Assembly (NCBI GenBank): GCA_947501685.1
Contig: CANMWQ010000001.1
Span: forward strand, 372,001-436,000
From: an uncultured Litoreibacter sp.
Lineage (GTDB): Bacteria; Pseudomonadota; Alphaproteobacteria; Rhodobacterales; Rhodobacteraceae
Length of the DNA: 64,000 nt
Reading direction: 5' to 3'
Every line of letters begins with the position of its first letter. Position 1 is the first letter of the stretch. This document shows positions 17,113-24,915 of this stretch, one piece after another. Both the position numbers and the translations under genes were made by a program. The notes under the pieces were generated by a model. The model made no database searches. It was not told where the DNA came from and saw only the letters and a list, made by a program, of their open reading frames with translations.

Positions 17113-17751
17113 ATGACGATGAAAGAAACCGATATATATCAAGGGCCTGAGCCCTACGCGCTGGCCGATTGGCGGCGGCGTCTCAATGATCTCTATGCCC
17201 AAATCCGCGCGACGTCTGACCCCCAAAAGGGCTGGGACATGTGGCGTGCAGAGCGCTCAAATCTCTACCGCACCCACCCGATGTCCCCGGTTCCAAAGCC
17301 GCGCCGCACCACGCTCAAACAGATCGCGATGTTCGACTATAACCCGGCCCTGCGCTTTTATGTCTCGCTCGACCGGGTAACGGCCAATGCTCTCACCTTC
17401 CAACTCGACGCCGACGGCGACATGCGGGCCCGCCCAATCGCCCGCACACAGGGGCTGAAAGCCGCCTTAAAGGCCGAGCTAACCGTCTATTGGATCGAAG
17501 GCTATGGCGGCGGATTGTTTATCCCGTTCAAAGACTTAACCTCCGGTGCGCAAACCTATGGTGGGGGTCGCTACCTCGTCGACGCCATCAAGGGCGCAGA
17601 CCTTGGCCTCACCGACACCGGCGCGCTGATCCTTGATTTCAATTTCGCCTATACCCCGTCCTGCGCGTGGGCGCCCGACTTCGTCTGCCCGCTGTCACCG
17701 CCAGAAAACACCCTGCCAACAGCCATTGAGGCTGGCGAGAAAACGCCCTGA
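17113..17751 (+). CDS. DUF1684 domain protein
   Basis: A 212-residue protein with the DUF1684 signature: WRAERSNLYRTHPMSPVP, FIPFKDLTSGAQTYGGGRYLVDAIKG and ILDFNFAYTPSCAWAPDFVCPLSPPEN. The family is cytoplasmic and its role is unknown. The conserved FxPF-D-T-G-TYGGGRYLD core suggests a small-molecule-binding or catalytic site. The gene follows mttB by 26 nt on the same strand, so the two are probably one transcript. An ATG at 17119 is an alternative start. Confidence 0.87.
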   Translation: MTMKETDIYQGPEPYALADWRRRLNDLYAQIRATSDPQKGWDMWRAERSNLYRTHPMSPVPKPRRTTLKQIAMFDYNPALRFYVSLDRVTANALTFQLDADGDMRARPIARTQGLKAALKAELTVYWIEGYGGGLFIPFKDLTSGAQTYGGGRYLVDAIKGADLGLTDTGALILDFNFAYTPSCAWAPDFVCPLSPPENTLPTAIEAGEKTP

Positions 17752-17773
17752 GGGCGCCGTCCCAAGGTCCGTC

Positions 17774-20011
17774 TCAGACGAAATCAATATGCTTGTTGAA
17801 CGGCATCTCGCGGATACGCTGACCCGTCGCGGCAAAGATCGCGTTGGCCAAAGCGGGCGGGCCCGCTGGCACCGGAGGCTCCCCGATCCCGCGAATTTTA
17901 TCAGCGTTTTCAAGGCCTTTGACGATGATCTCTGGCGTCTGATACATCCGCATGCCTTCCGCGTCGTAGTAATTGATCTGCTCCGCCATGCCGTCCGAAT
18001 AGGTGATCTCCGAGTTGATCGCATGCCCCAACGCCCAGATCACGCCGCCTTGCACCAGATTTTCAAAGTTCACCGGATCAATGACACGGCCCACATCTGC
18101 GGCCACATAGACCCGGTCGATCTTGATGCCTGCATCGGTGTTGGTGACCTCAACCACCTCCGCCACCGGCACCCCGAAACTTTCCACCAACGCCACGCCG
18201 CGCCCTTGGTTCGCGCCCATCGCGCTGCCCCAGTTTGACATTTCTGCCGCTGCTTCCAACACCTTACGGTGCACGGCGTTGTTGCACAGCCGCAAGCGCT
18301 CCTCCATTTGGTCTGCCCCTGCGGCATGGATCAACTCGTCCAACGCGCTTTCCGCAAAGAACCCGGCGGTCGAGGCCCCCACGGAACGCCAGGAGCTTGT
18401 CGGCGCCAATTCCGGCACCGCATAGGCCCGTACGCGCAGGTTTGGGATGCCGTAAGCCATCGCCCAAGCGCCCGCCGCAATTTGCGTGTCAGGCCCCGGC
18501 ACAGGCACGCCCAACCGCCCCGATTGCGACCGTGCCGCGGAGACCGTGGCGATGTCCAAACTCCAGCTTTCGACCTTGCCGTCTTTGACCATGCCCCTTG
18601 AGCGGCTCATGCCAATCTGGCGCGGGTAATCGGTCACGAAATCTTCTTCGCGCGACAAGGTCAGCTTGACCGGAGTGCCCCGCATCTGCACGGCGATCTC
18701 GGTGGCCAGCGTGATGTTGTCGAACTCCAACCGATGGCCAAAGCTGCCGCCGGAATATTGGTTGTGATAGATCACATTCTCCGCCGCGCAGCCCACGATG
18801 GCGGCAACTTTCTGTTGCAAAAATCGCGGCAATTGGTGGCCCGCCCAAACCTCCGCGCCGTCTTCATCCGCGCGCACGATCGCGCCCAAAGGCTCCAACG
18901 GCTGGTGCGCCACATAGCCCGCGCGGTATTCGACCTCGATCACCTCCGCGCCGTCCAGCGCGGACTCCACATCCCCGTCGGCGCGCCATTCCTTGTCGAG
19001 ACGTTCCTCGGTAAAGCTGGCCGCAACCTCTTCCCAATGCCCGTCTTGTTCCGCAGGGTAGGGGGCCGGGGCCCAATCAAATTCGATCTGGTTGGCAGCA
19101 TTCATCGCCCGCCATGTGCTATTGGCAATCACCGCCACGCCATTGGTCACCGGCACAATCGCGGAGACGCCCGGCATCGTATCGGCGCCATTGGCCTCAT
19201 AGCCATTCATCGGCGCACGGCGCGGGTTCACACGCGTGGAGGCATAGACCATCCCGTCGACGTTCAGGTCGATCCCGTAGCTTTGCGTGCCGGTGGATTT
19301 CGCCGGAATATCCTTGCGTGCCATAGGCTTGCCAATCAGCCGCCATGTGCTTGGATCGCGCAGAGTGATATCGGACACAGGCTCCAGCCCGGAGGCCGCC
19401 TCCGCCAAATCGACATAGGCCAGCGACGTCCCATCCGGCAGTTGCACCGCGCCATTGGCCGTCTTCAACGCATCCACGGCCACGCCTGTTTGTTGGGAGG
19501 CCGCCAGTTTCAACGTCTCCCGCGCCACGGCGCCAGCAGTGCGCAGCTTTTCATATTGATCAGGCACGGAGCTTGACCCGCCGGTCCCCATAATGCCCAT
19601 CAGCTTGGCCACGCCGCCCATGACCGAGCGCATGGTCTCCGCGCCAAAGCCCTCGTCAAAAGCCGCAAATGGCACGGCCTCCGCCGCCAGAGCGGTGTTC
19701 CAATAGGCCGGATCAGGCGCGCCGAAATCCGTCTCGAACTGGCCGAACTCCACGTCCAGCTCCTCCGCGATGAGCGCCGCCTGCATATGCACCACGCCCT
19801 GACCAATATCGGCATGCGGGGTGATCAGGGTGATGGCCTCAGGCGTAATTTTGACAAACGGGTTGAACGTGGCCTCACCCGTTCCGAGGCTCGAGGCCAG
19901 CGGGTTTTGATGCGGGGTTTTGACCTTGTAGATCCCGAAGGCGACGCCCCCGGCAATGGCGGCGGAACCGATCAGAAAGGTGCGGCGTGCAATTGTTTTG
20001 GCGCGTCCCAT
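17774..20011 (-). CDS. Molybdenum hydroxylase large subunit, isoquinoline 1-oxidoreductase beta type
   Basis: A 745-residue xanthine-dehydrogenase-family molybdopterin subunit. The N-terminus carries a twin-arginine signal (ARRTFLIGSAAIAGGVAFGI, residues 8-27), so it is exported folded to the periplasm with its small partner, as in IorB and related aldehyde dehydrogenases. Molybdopterin-binding features include GHQLPRFLQQKV and SGGSFGHRLEFDN in the middle, and GIGEPPVPAGPPALANAIFAA with the catalytic Glu near the C-terminus. Physiological substrates of these enzymes are aldehydes or N-heterocycles. The [2Fe-2S] subunit gene is 3 nt upstream; the usual cytochrome c electron acceptor gene is absent. 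Confidence 0.9.
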   Translation of the reverse strand: MGRAKTIARRTFLIGSAAIAGGVAFGIYKVKTPHQNPLASSLGTGEATFNPFVKITPEAITLITPHADIGQGVVHMQAALIAEELDVEFGQFETDFGAPDPAYWNTALAAEAVPFAAFDEGFGAETMRSVMGGVAKLMGIMGTGGSSSVPDQYEKLRTAGAVARETLKLAASQQTGVAVDALKTANGAVQLPDGTSLAYVDLAEAASGLEPVSDITLRDPSTWRLIGKPMARKDIPAKSTGTQSYGIDLNVDGMVYASTRVNPRRAPMNGYEANGADTMPGVSAIVPVTNGVAVIANSTWRAMNAANQIEFDWAPAPYPAEQDGHWEEVAASFTEERLDKEWRADGDVESALDGAEVIEVEYRAGYVAHQPLEPLGAIVRADEDGAEVWAGHQLPRFLQQKVAAIVGCAAENVIYHNQYSGGSFGHRLEFDNITLATEIAVQMRGTPVKLTLSREEDFVTDYPRQIGMSRSRGMVKDGKVESWSLDIATVSAARSQSGRLGVPVPGPDTQIAAGAWAMAYGIPNLRVRAYAVPELAPTSSWRSVGASTAGFFAESALDELIHAAGADQMEERLRLCNNAVHRKVLEAAAEMSNWGSAMGANQGRGVALVESFGVPVAEVVEVTNTDAGIKIDRVYVAADVGRVIDPVNFENLVQGGVIWALGHAINSEITYSDGMAEQINYYDAEGMRMYQTPEIIVKGLENADKIRGIGEPPVPAGPPALANAIFAATGQRIREMPFNKHIDFV

Positions 20012-20014
20012 GGT

Positions 20015-20476
20015 TCAGGCCCCTTTGATCTTGGCGGCGGCATCGTGGATGGCGGCGCGGATGCGTGGATATGTTCCGCAGCGGCACAGATTGCCCGACA
20101 TGACCTCGTCAATATCGTCATCGGTGGGGCTGTCATTCTCGTTCAACAACGCGGTCGCCTGCATCACCTGACCGGACTGGCAATAGCCGCATTGGGCGAC
20201 CTGATGGTCGATCCAAGCCTGCTGAACCACCGAGAGCTTCTCCGGAGTGCCCACACCTTCAATCGTGGTCACCTCCGCGCCCTCCAGATCGCCAATTTGC
20301 AGCTGACAAGACCGCTGCGCCTCGCCATCCACATGCACCGTGCACGCCCCACATTGCGCAACGCCGCAGCCGTATTTCGTGCCGGTCAGCCCAATCTCGT
20401 CACGCAAAACCCAAAGGAGCGGCGTGTCGGGTTCAATGTCGATCTCATGTGATGTGCCGTTGATGGTCAGCTGCAT
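20015..20476 (-). CDS. [2Fe-2S]-binding subunit of the molybdenum hydroxylase
   Basis: A 153-residue small subunit (IorA/CoxS type). The plant-ferredoxin-like N-terminal cluster is bound by Cys in [20 protein letters not shown] and a Cys about 20 residues on. The second cluster uses CGYCQSGQ and [12 protein letters not shown]. It passes electrons from the molybdenum site. The start at 20476 ([10 protein letters not shown]) has GGAG about 9 nt before it; the ATG at 20524 adds 16 unrelated residues. It forms a two-gene operon with the large subunit. A perfect 12-bp palindrome lies about 60 nt upstream. Confidence 0.92.
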   Translation of the reverse strand: MQLTINGTSHEIDIEPDTPLLWVLRDEIGLTGTKYGCGVAQCGACTVHVDGEAQRSCQLQIGDLEGAEVTTIEGVGTPEKLSVVQQAWIDHQVAQCGYCQSGQVMQATALLNENDSPTDDDIDEVMSGNLCRCGTYPRIRAAIHDAAAKIKGA

Positions 20477-20534
20477 TGGGGTGGCTCCTGCATGTGGATT
20501 TTGGCATTCAGGTAGTCTGGGCAACGGGATAAAT

Positions 20535-20546
20535 GAACACGTGTTC
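20535..20546. promoter_or_regulatory. Perfect palindrome GAACACGTGTTC, candidate operator
   Basis: GAACACGTGTTC is a perfect 12-bp inverted repeat about 58 nt upstream of the [2Fe-2S] subunit start. Size and place suit a dimeric repressor such as a TetR- or LacI-type protein controlling the molybdenum hydroxylase operon. No regulator gene is adjacent. Confidence 0.45.
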
Positions 20547-20676
20547 GGCGTCAGGGCCGCACTTTAAACTCTCTACGATGCTATCAATATAGGATGCACG
20601 AGTTTGATTGCCATGGACTTCTCCGGCACGCCAATGAACGGATAAGCGCGAAATGTTTTGCTGGGTCTAGAGTGCG

Positions 20677-21597
20677 CTAAGATGCGCCACGCTTTGCAGC
20701 CTCTCTCAGAGCATCACTCACCGCGCGCCGTTCCTCGATGGACGCGGAGAGGGTCGATTGAAGGCAACATCCGATTGTATCGGGACCGATTTCTCCAATC
20801 ACGTCGGGCACTTCGCTGGTCAAATCTGCCGGGCCCTCCAAGGTCCGTAGGATCATCTGCTTTTCGTTATTCAAATAATGTTCGACCTTAGGCTCGTGAA
20901 TGAACTCGTAGTAGAGCCCATAGAGATGGTATTCAGACAACATCTTCATGCGTATTAGGTTGTGGCGCCAATCTCCCTCATGCAGCTTTTCAATCTGCGC
21001 CTTCAAGGCCTCAATTACCCCCTGGTGCCAAACGACCGGCCAACCTACATAATGTACGTCTTTCGGGATCTCGCCGGTCAGAGCCAGCATCCGTGCGCAT
21101 TCTTCGACCCAGACTTGGTGGTCGTCATATTTGGTGTCGAAGGTTTCACGAAAAAGACGTGCCCGGCCTTTGGTCACGAAATCCCCGACCTTGAGGTCGC
21201 GGATCAGGACTGTGTCGCTGTCCAGATGCACCACCACAGAATGACCAAGCGTACGGGAGGCTTCGAACTTAACAATCTGTTGCATCACCCACCCGTTGAC
21301 CCGCAGGTTTGGGCGAACCCAATACTGATCCCGGACCAGAACGCCGAGTTTCTTACGCCAGCTCCGAGGCGGCAGGGGGATGCGGTGGACTCCTGAGGGA
21401 AGGAAATCTTCCATGCTGATAATCCGACGCTTCTCGCCGGTGAACTCGCGGAACAAGTGAAGTTCATGCTTGGGAACGGCCGCCACATGTACGAAATCCG
21501 GAGCATGCCGATCAATTGACTCGCATAGCAGCCGGAAGTACTCGCGATCTCCGGAAAAAGTGCAGGTAAACAACGCGATGTCAGGGGTCTTAGTCAT
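20677..21597 (-). CDS. Glycosyltransferase-like protein (DUF6492-like)
   Basis: A 306-residue protein with an N-terminal alpha/beta part (DIALFTCTFSGDREYFRLLCESIDRHAP) and a DSD triad in VVVHLDSDTVLIRDL near residue 125. That resembles the DxD metal/nucleotide-sugar site of GT-A glycosyltransferases. The best family match I recall is DUF6492, found as single genes in Rhodobacterales; a role in cell-surface glycan building is inference. The start at 21597 (MTKTPDIALF) is preferred over the ATG at 21711. GC is somewhat below the flanking genes. It lies next to the tRNA-Glu gene with no operon partner. Confidence 0.6.
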   Translation of the reverse strand: MTKTPDIALFTCTFSGDREYFRLLCESIDRHAPDFVHVAAVPKHELHLFREFTGEKRRIISMEDFLPSGVHRIPLPPRSWRKKLGVLVRDQYWVRPNLRVNGWVMQQIVKFEASRTLGHSVVVHLDSDTVLIRDLKVGDFVTKGRARLFRETFDTKYDDHQVWVEECARMLALTGEIPKDVHYVGWPVVWHQGVIEALKAQIEKLHEGDWRHNLIRMKMLSEYHLYGLYYEFIHEPKVEHYLNNEKQMILRTLEGPADLTSEVPDVIGEIGPDTIGCCLQSTLSASIEERRAVSDALREAAKRGAS

Positions 21598-21750
21598 GAA
21601 GGCTTCACCGAATGTGGGGTCGAAAGGAGGCACCGGGCCATGAGTTAAAATGCAAGAGGTAGCCCAGTGGCGTGCAAAGCCTTCTATAAGGCCGACAACC
21701 ATGCAAAACAATGGGTTGAGGCGGATGTCTGTATGTAGGGGGTATACCGC

Positions 21751-21825
21751 TGGTACTCCCTAGGGGAATCGAACCCCTCTTTCCAGGTTGAAAACCTGGC
21801 GTCCTAACCGATAGACGAAGGGAGC
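21751..21825 (-). tRNA. tRNA-Glu (anticodon TTC)
   Basis: The minus strand folds into a full cloverleaf. The acceptor GCTCCCT pairs with AGGGAGT. The anticodon stem CCAGG/CCTGG encloses the loop TTTTCAA (anticodon TTC). The T arm GAGGGGTTCGATTCCCCT contains the GTTCGAT loop. The discriminator A is followed by an encoded CCA at the 3' end. Confidence 0.96.
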
Positions 21826-21897
21826 ATCAGCAGTGAGAGGCTATTTAGGCGAGCGGGCCCCCTCTGACAAGTCGAAAACTGCGAAATTTTGTAATTT

Positions 21898-23646
21898 TTA
21901 GCCTCCGGCAGGTGCCGCGTCTTCGAGGCGCAGTTGCACCGATTGTCGGCCTTGCCATGTGTTTATTTCGACGCGTCCGGCGAGGTGAAATCTGGCACCT
22001 TTATGCTGTGTAAGTGCTTGCATTAACCCGCTTTCTGCGGCGTTGAAGCAGATGGCGTCGATCTTAGGGCCTATGCCGTCGGAGAAGCTGAGTTTCAGGT
22101 GGCCCTGGCCGACCTCCTTGGTGAATCCGATCTGTTGGTCGGGGAAGGCAAATCGCGGGGCGGCGGCTCCGGCACCGAAGGGCCCGGCTTTTTCCAGTTG
22201 CTCAACGAGCGGCACATTGGCGGCACTTGCCATCATCACCCCGTCAAGCTTCAGATCGCGTGGCCCCAGCGCGCCTGCGCCCTGTTTTTCCATCATTTCG
22301 GAGAGGCGCTCCATCGCGGCCTCCAGCTTGTCTTCGGCCACGGTCAGCCCCGCCGCCATCTTGTGACCACCGCCTTTGATCAACAGACCCTCAGCGGCAA
22401 GTCTTTGAATTTGAACACCTAAGTCAATGCCGCTGACTGACCGGGCGGAGCCTTTTCCGATGCCATCCTCAACGCCGATGACCACGGCGGGGCGGTTGGT
22501 GGCCTCCTTCAAACGAGACGCCACGATGCCCACGACGCCGGGGTGCCAGCCTTGGCCTGCGGCCCAGACGAGGGGGGTGTCGAAGCCGCGGGATTCGGCT
22601 TGGGCGAGGGCGGCGATGCGGACCTGTTCTTCGATTTCGCGGCGCTCAGTGTTCAGTGCGTCGAGGCGTTCTGACAGGGCCTCGGCCTCGGAATTATCCA
22701 ATGTAGACAACAGCCTAGCGCCCAGATCGGGCGTGCCGACGCGGCCTCCGGCGTTGATGCGCGGGCCAAGAAGGAAGCCCAGATGATAGGAGGTGGGCGC
22801 GGTGTCCATGCGGGAGATGTCGGCTAAGGCTTTGATCCCAATGCGGTTTCTTTGCCCCATGACCTTGAGGCCTTGGACCACCAAGGCGCGGTTTACCCCT
22901 ATAAGCGGAGCTACATCGGCGACGGTGCCAAGGGCCACAAGATCGAGCAGCGCGATCAGGTCGGGGCCGGATTTCCCGTTATTTTTCAATAGCCTGTTCA
23001 AAGCCACAAGCGTCAGAAACACCACGCCGGCGGCGCAAAGATGGGCGAGATCTCCGCTCTCGTCCTGCCTGTTTGGGTTCACAACGGCCAAAGCTGGCGG
23101 CAGGGTTTCGCCGCCAAGGTGATGATCTAAAACGATAATATCGGCAGCAGAACCTGCGGCAAGGGCGTCATGGCTGAGCGTGCCGCAATCGACGCAGATG
23201 ATCAGGTCATGGTCGCGGGCCAGGGCCTCCATGGCAGGTTCATTGGGGCCGTAACCTTCGTCAATGCGGTCAGGAATATAGAGGGTCGCCGCGACACCCA
23301 TGTCGCGCAGCCAGTTGATCAGCAGCGCGGCGGAGGTTGCGCCGTCCACGTCGTAATCTGCAAAAATTGCTATCTTTTCAGAGGCTTGCGCCGCGCGTAA
23401 AATCCGCTCGGCGGCCAAATCCATGTCGCGCAAGACTGACGGATCGGGCAAAAGCTCTTTCAAAGTCGGGGTCAGATACCGCTCCGCATGCTCGGGTGCG
23501 ACGCCCAGACGGGAGAGCGTTTGGCAGATGGGGCGGGGCAGGGTGGTCTGTTGTGACATGGCTTCGGCCATGCGGTCTTGCTCGGGCGACAGCCCAACCC
23601 AGCGACGCCCCGTCAGGGAGGCCTCAATATTCAAAAAAGCGCTCAT
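21898..23646 (-). CDS. recJ: Single-stranded-DNA-specific exonuclease RecJ
   Basis: A 582-residue DHH-family 5'-3' single-strand exonuclease of recombination and mismatch repair. The catalytic DHH motifs are visible: FADYDVDGATSAALL near residue 98, ICVDCGT and IIVLDHHLGG near 150-175, and the DHHA1 motif KGGGHKMAAGLTV near 423. Full length for the family. The start codon at 23646 lies at the edge of dispersed element A copy 3, so the leader of this message is almost entirely that element. It is in line with glpX upstream, 73 nt away. Confidence 0.95.
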   Translation of the reverse strand: MSAFLNIEASLTGRRWVGLSPEQDRMAEAMSQQTTLPRPICQTLSRLGVAPEHAERYLTPTLKELLPDPSVLRDMDLAAERILRAAQASEKIAIFADYDVDGATSAALLINWLRDMGVAATLYIPDRIDEGYGPNEPAMEALARDHDLIICVDCGTLSHDALAAGSAADIIVLDHHLGGETLPPALAVVNPNRQDESGDLAHLCAAGVVFLTLVALNRLLKNNGKSGPDLIALLDLVALGTVADVAPLIGVNRALVVQGLKVMGQRNRIGIKALADISRMDTAPTSYHLGFLLGPRINAGGRVGTPDLGARLLSTLDNSEAEALSERLDALNTERREIEEQVRIAALAQAESRGFDTPLVWAAGQGWHPGVVGIVASRLKEATNRPAVVIGVEDGIGKGSARSVSGIDLGVQIQRLAAEGLLIKGGGHKMAAGLTVAEDKLEAAMERLSEMMEKQGAGALGPRDLKLDGVMMASAANVPLVEQLEKAGPFGAGAAAPRFAFPDQQIGFTKEVGQGHLKLSFSDGIGPKIDAICFNAAESGLMQALTQHKGARFHLAGRVEINTWQGRQSVQLRLEDAAPAGG

Positions 23647-23712
23647 TTGTACAAAATGGGGTAATTCAAAAGGGGCGAAAACCCATTTTGTACAAAAGTT
23701 TTGAGCTCTCTG
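23640..23712 (-). repeat. Dispersed element A, copy 3, at the recJ start
   Basis: Read on the minus strand this aligns with copies 1 and 2: a CAAAA-C-TTTTG palindrome, TTTTGTACAA boxes (23688-23697 and 23647-23656; 41 nt start to start), and a TGGGTTTTCGCCCC core. It also forms a perfect 15-bp inverted repeat, TTTGTACAAAATGGG at 23646-23660 against 23682-23696, which would fold over the recJ start codon. Confidence 0.75.
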
Positions 23713-23719
23713 GCAGGGT

Positions 23720-24679
23720 TCACACCGGGTTGCGGTAGATCATGCGCCGCACAGAGCCGGTTTTGGAACGCATCAAAATCGTCTCCGTCGTCATGAAGCC
23801 AACCTCGCGCTTGATGCCCGACACGATTGAGCCGTCGGTCACACCAGTGGCTGCAAAAATCACGTCTTGGGTGACCATGTCGTCGCGGGCGTAAATCCGG
23901 TCGAGATCGATGATCCCGGCTTTCGCCGCGCGACCGCGTTCGTCGTCATTGCGGAAGAGCAAACGGCCATACATTTGCCCGCCCATACATTTCAGAGCGG
24001 AGGCCGCGAGCACGCCCTCTGGCGCGCCGCCTTCACCCATATACATGTCGATCCCGGTGATGGCGGCTTCGGCGCAATGCATGACGCCCGCAACGTCGCC
24101 GTCGGTGATCAGGCGGATGGCGGCCCCGGTGGAGCGAATGTCTTCGATGACCTGCTCATGGCGGGGGCGTTCCAGCACACAAACGGTGATGTTCTCGGCG
24201 GTGCAGCCTTTGGCTTTGGCCAGCGCCGCGACGCGTTCCTTTACGGACATATCCAGCGTGACCACGTCCGTGGCATAGCCCGGCCCGATGGCCAGCTTGT
24301 CCATGTAGACGTCAGGTGCGTGCAGCATGGATCCGCGCGGGCCCATAGCGATGACGGTCAGCGCGTTGGGCATATCCTTGGCGGTCAGCGTCGTGCCTTC
24401 CAGCGGGTCGAGCGCGATATCCACGCCGGGGCCCTCGCCGGAGCCGACTTCTTCGCCGATGTATAGCATCGGGGCCTCGTCGCGTTCGCCTTCGCCGATG
24501 ACAACGACGCCTGCGATATCAAGCATGTTGAGCTGTTCGCGCATGGCGTTGACGGCGGCTTGGTCCGCGGCTTTTTCGTCGCCGCGCCCGATCAATTTGG
24601 CTGAGGCCAGAGCAGCGGCCTCCGATACGCGGGCCAGGCCCAGGGACAGCAAGCGGTCCTGAAAATCTACTTTGCTCAT
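23720..24679 (-). CDS. glpX: Fructose-1,6-bisphosphatase class II
   Basis: A 319-residue GlpX-type phosphatase that converts fructose 1,6-bisphosphate to fructose 6-phosphate in gluconeogenesis (some members also act on sedoheptulose 1,7-bisphosphate). Metal- and substrate-binding segments VVIGEGERDEAPMLYIGEEVG near residue 56 and DIALDPLEGTT near 85 are intact, and GEGGAPEGVLAASALKC near 185 is typical. The start at 24679 has AAGGA 10 nt upstream (minus strand); the ATG at 24784 adds 35 unrelated residues. It lies between hom and recJ on one strand. Confidence 0.95.
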   Translation of the reverse strand: MSKVDFQDRLLSLGLARVSEAAALASAKLIGRGDEKAADQAAVNAMREQLNMLDIAGVVVIGEGERDEAPMLYIGEEVGSGEGPGVDIALDPLEGTTLTAKDMPNALTVIAMGPRGSMLHAPDVYMDKLAIGPGYATDVVTLDMSVKERVAALAKAKGCTAENITVCVLERPRHEQVIEDIRSTGAAIRLITDGDVAGVMHCAEAAITGIDMYMGEGGAPEGVLAASALKCMGGQMYGRLLFRNDDERGRAAKAGIIDLDRIYARDDMVTQDVIFAATGVTDGSIVSGIKREVGFMTTETILMRSKTGSVRRMIYRNPV

Positions 24680-24819
24680 AAGGAAGTCGTCCTTTGTGTG
24701 GTTTGGATCATCGCCCGCAACACAGGCGCGATCAGAGTACCGCCCGGTATGAGAGGGCGGCAGAGGGGCCAATTTTACTTGCACTGCGCAAGCCTATAGG
24801 GGCAGGGCAATAGCGAATG

Positions 24820-24842
24820 TTTTGCCCTTAAGCGAGGCAAAA
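24820..24842. other. Inverted repeat in the hom-glpX intergenic region
   Basis: TTTTGCC at 24820-24826 and GGCAAAA at 24836-24842 form a 7-bp inverted repeat with a 9-nt centre in the 236-nt gap between hom and glpX. It could be an operator for glpX or a weak hairpin after hom. The rest of the gap holds no gene. Confidence 0.35.
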
Positions 24843-24915
24843 ATATGAAGAAAGCGCGGCTGTTGCAGCGGCCCCTCGGGGGGGCAGGCGGGGGTTAGAC
24901 AGTGGTAGTCGGGGG

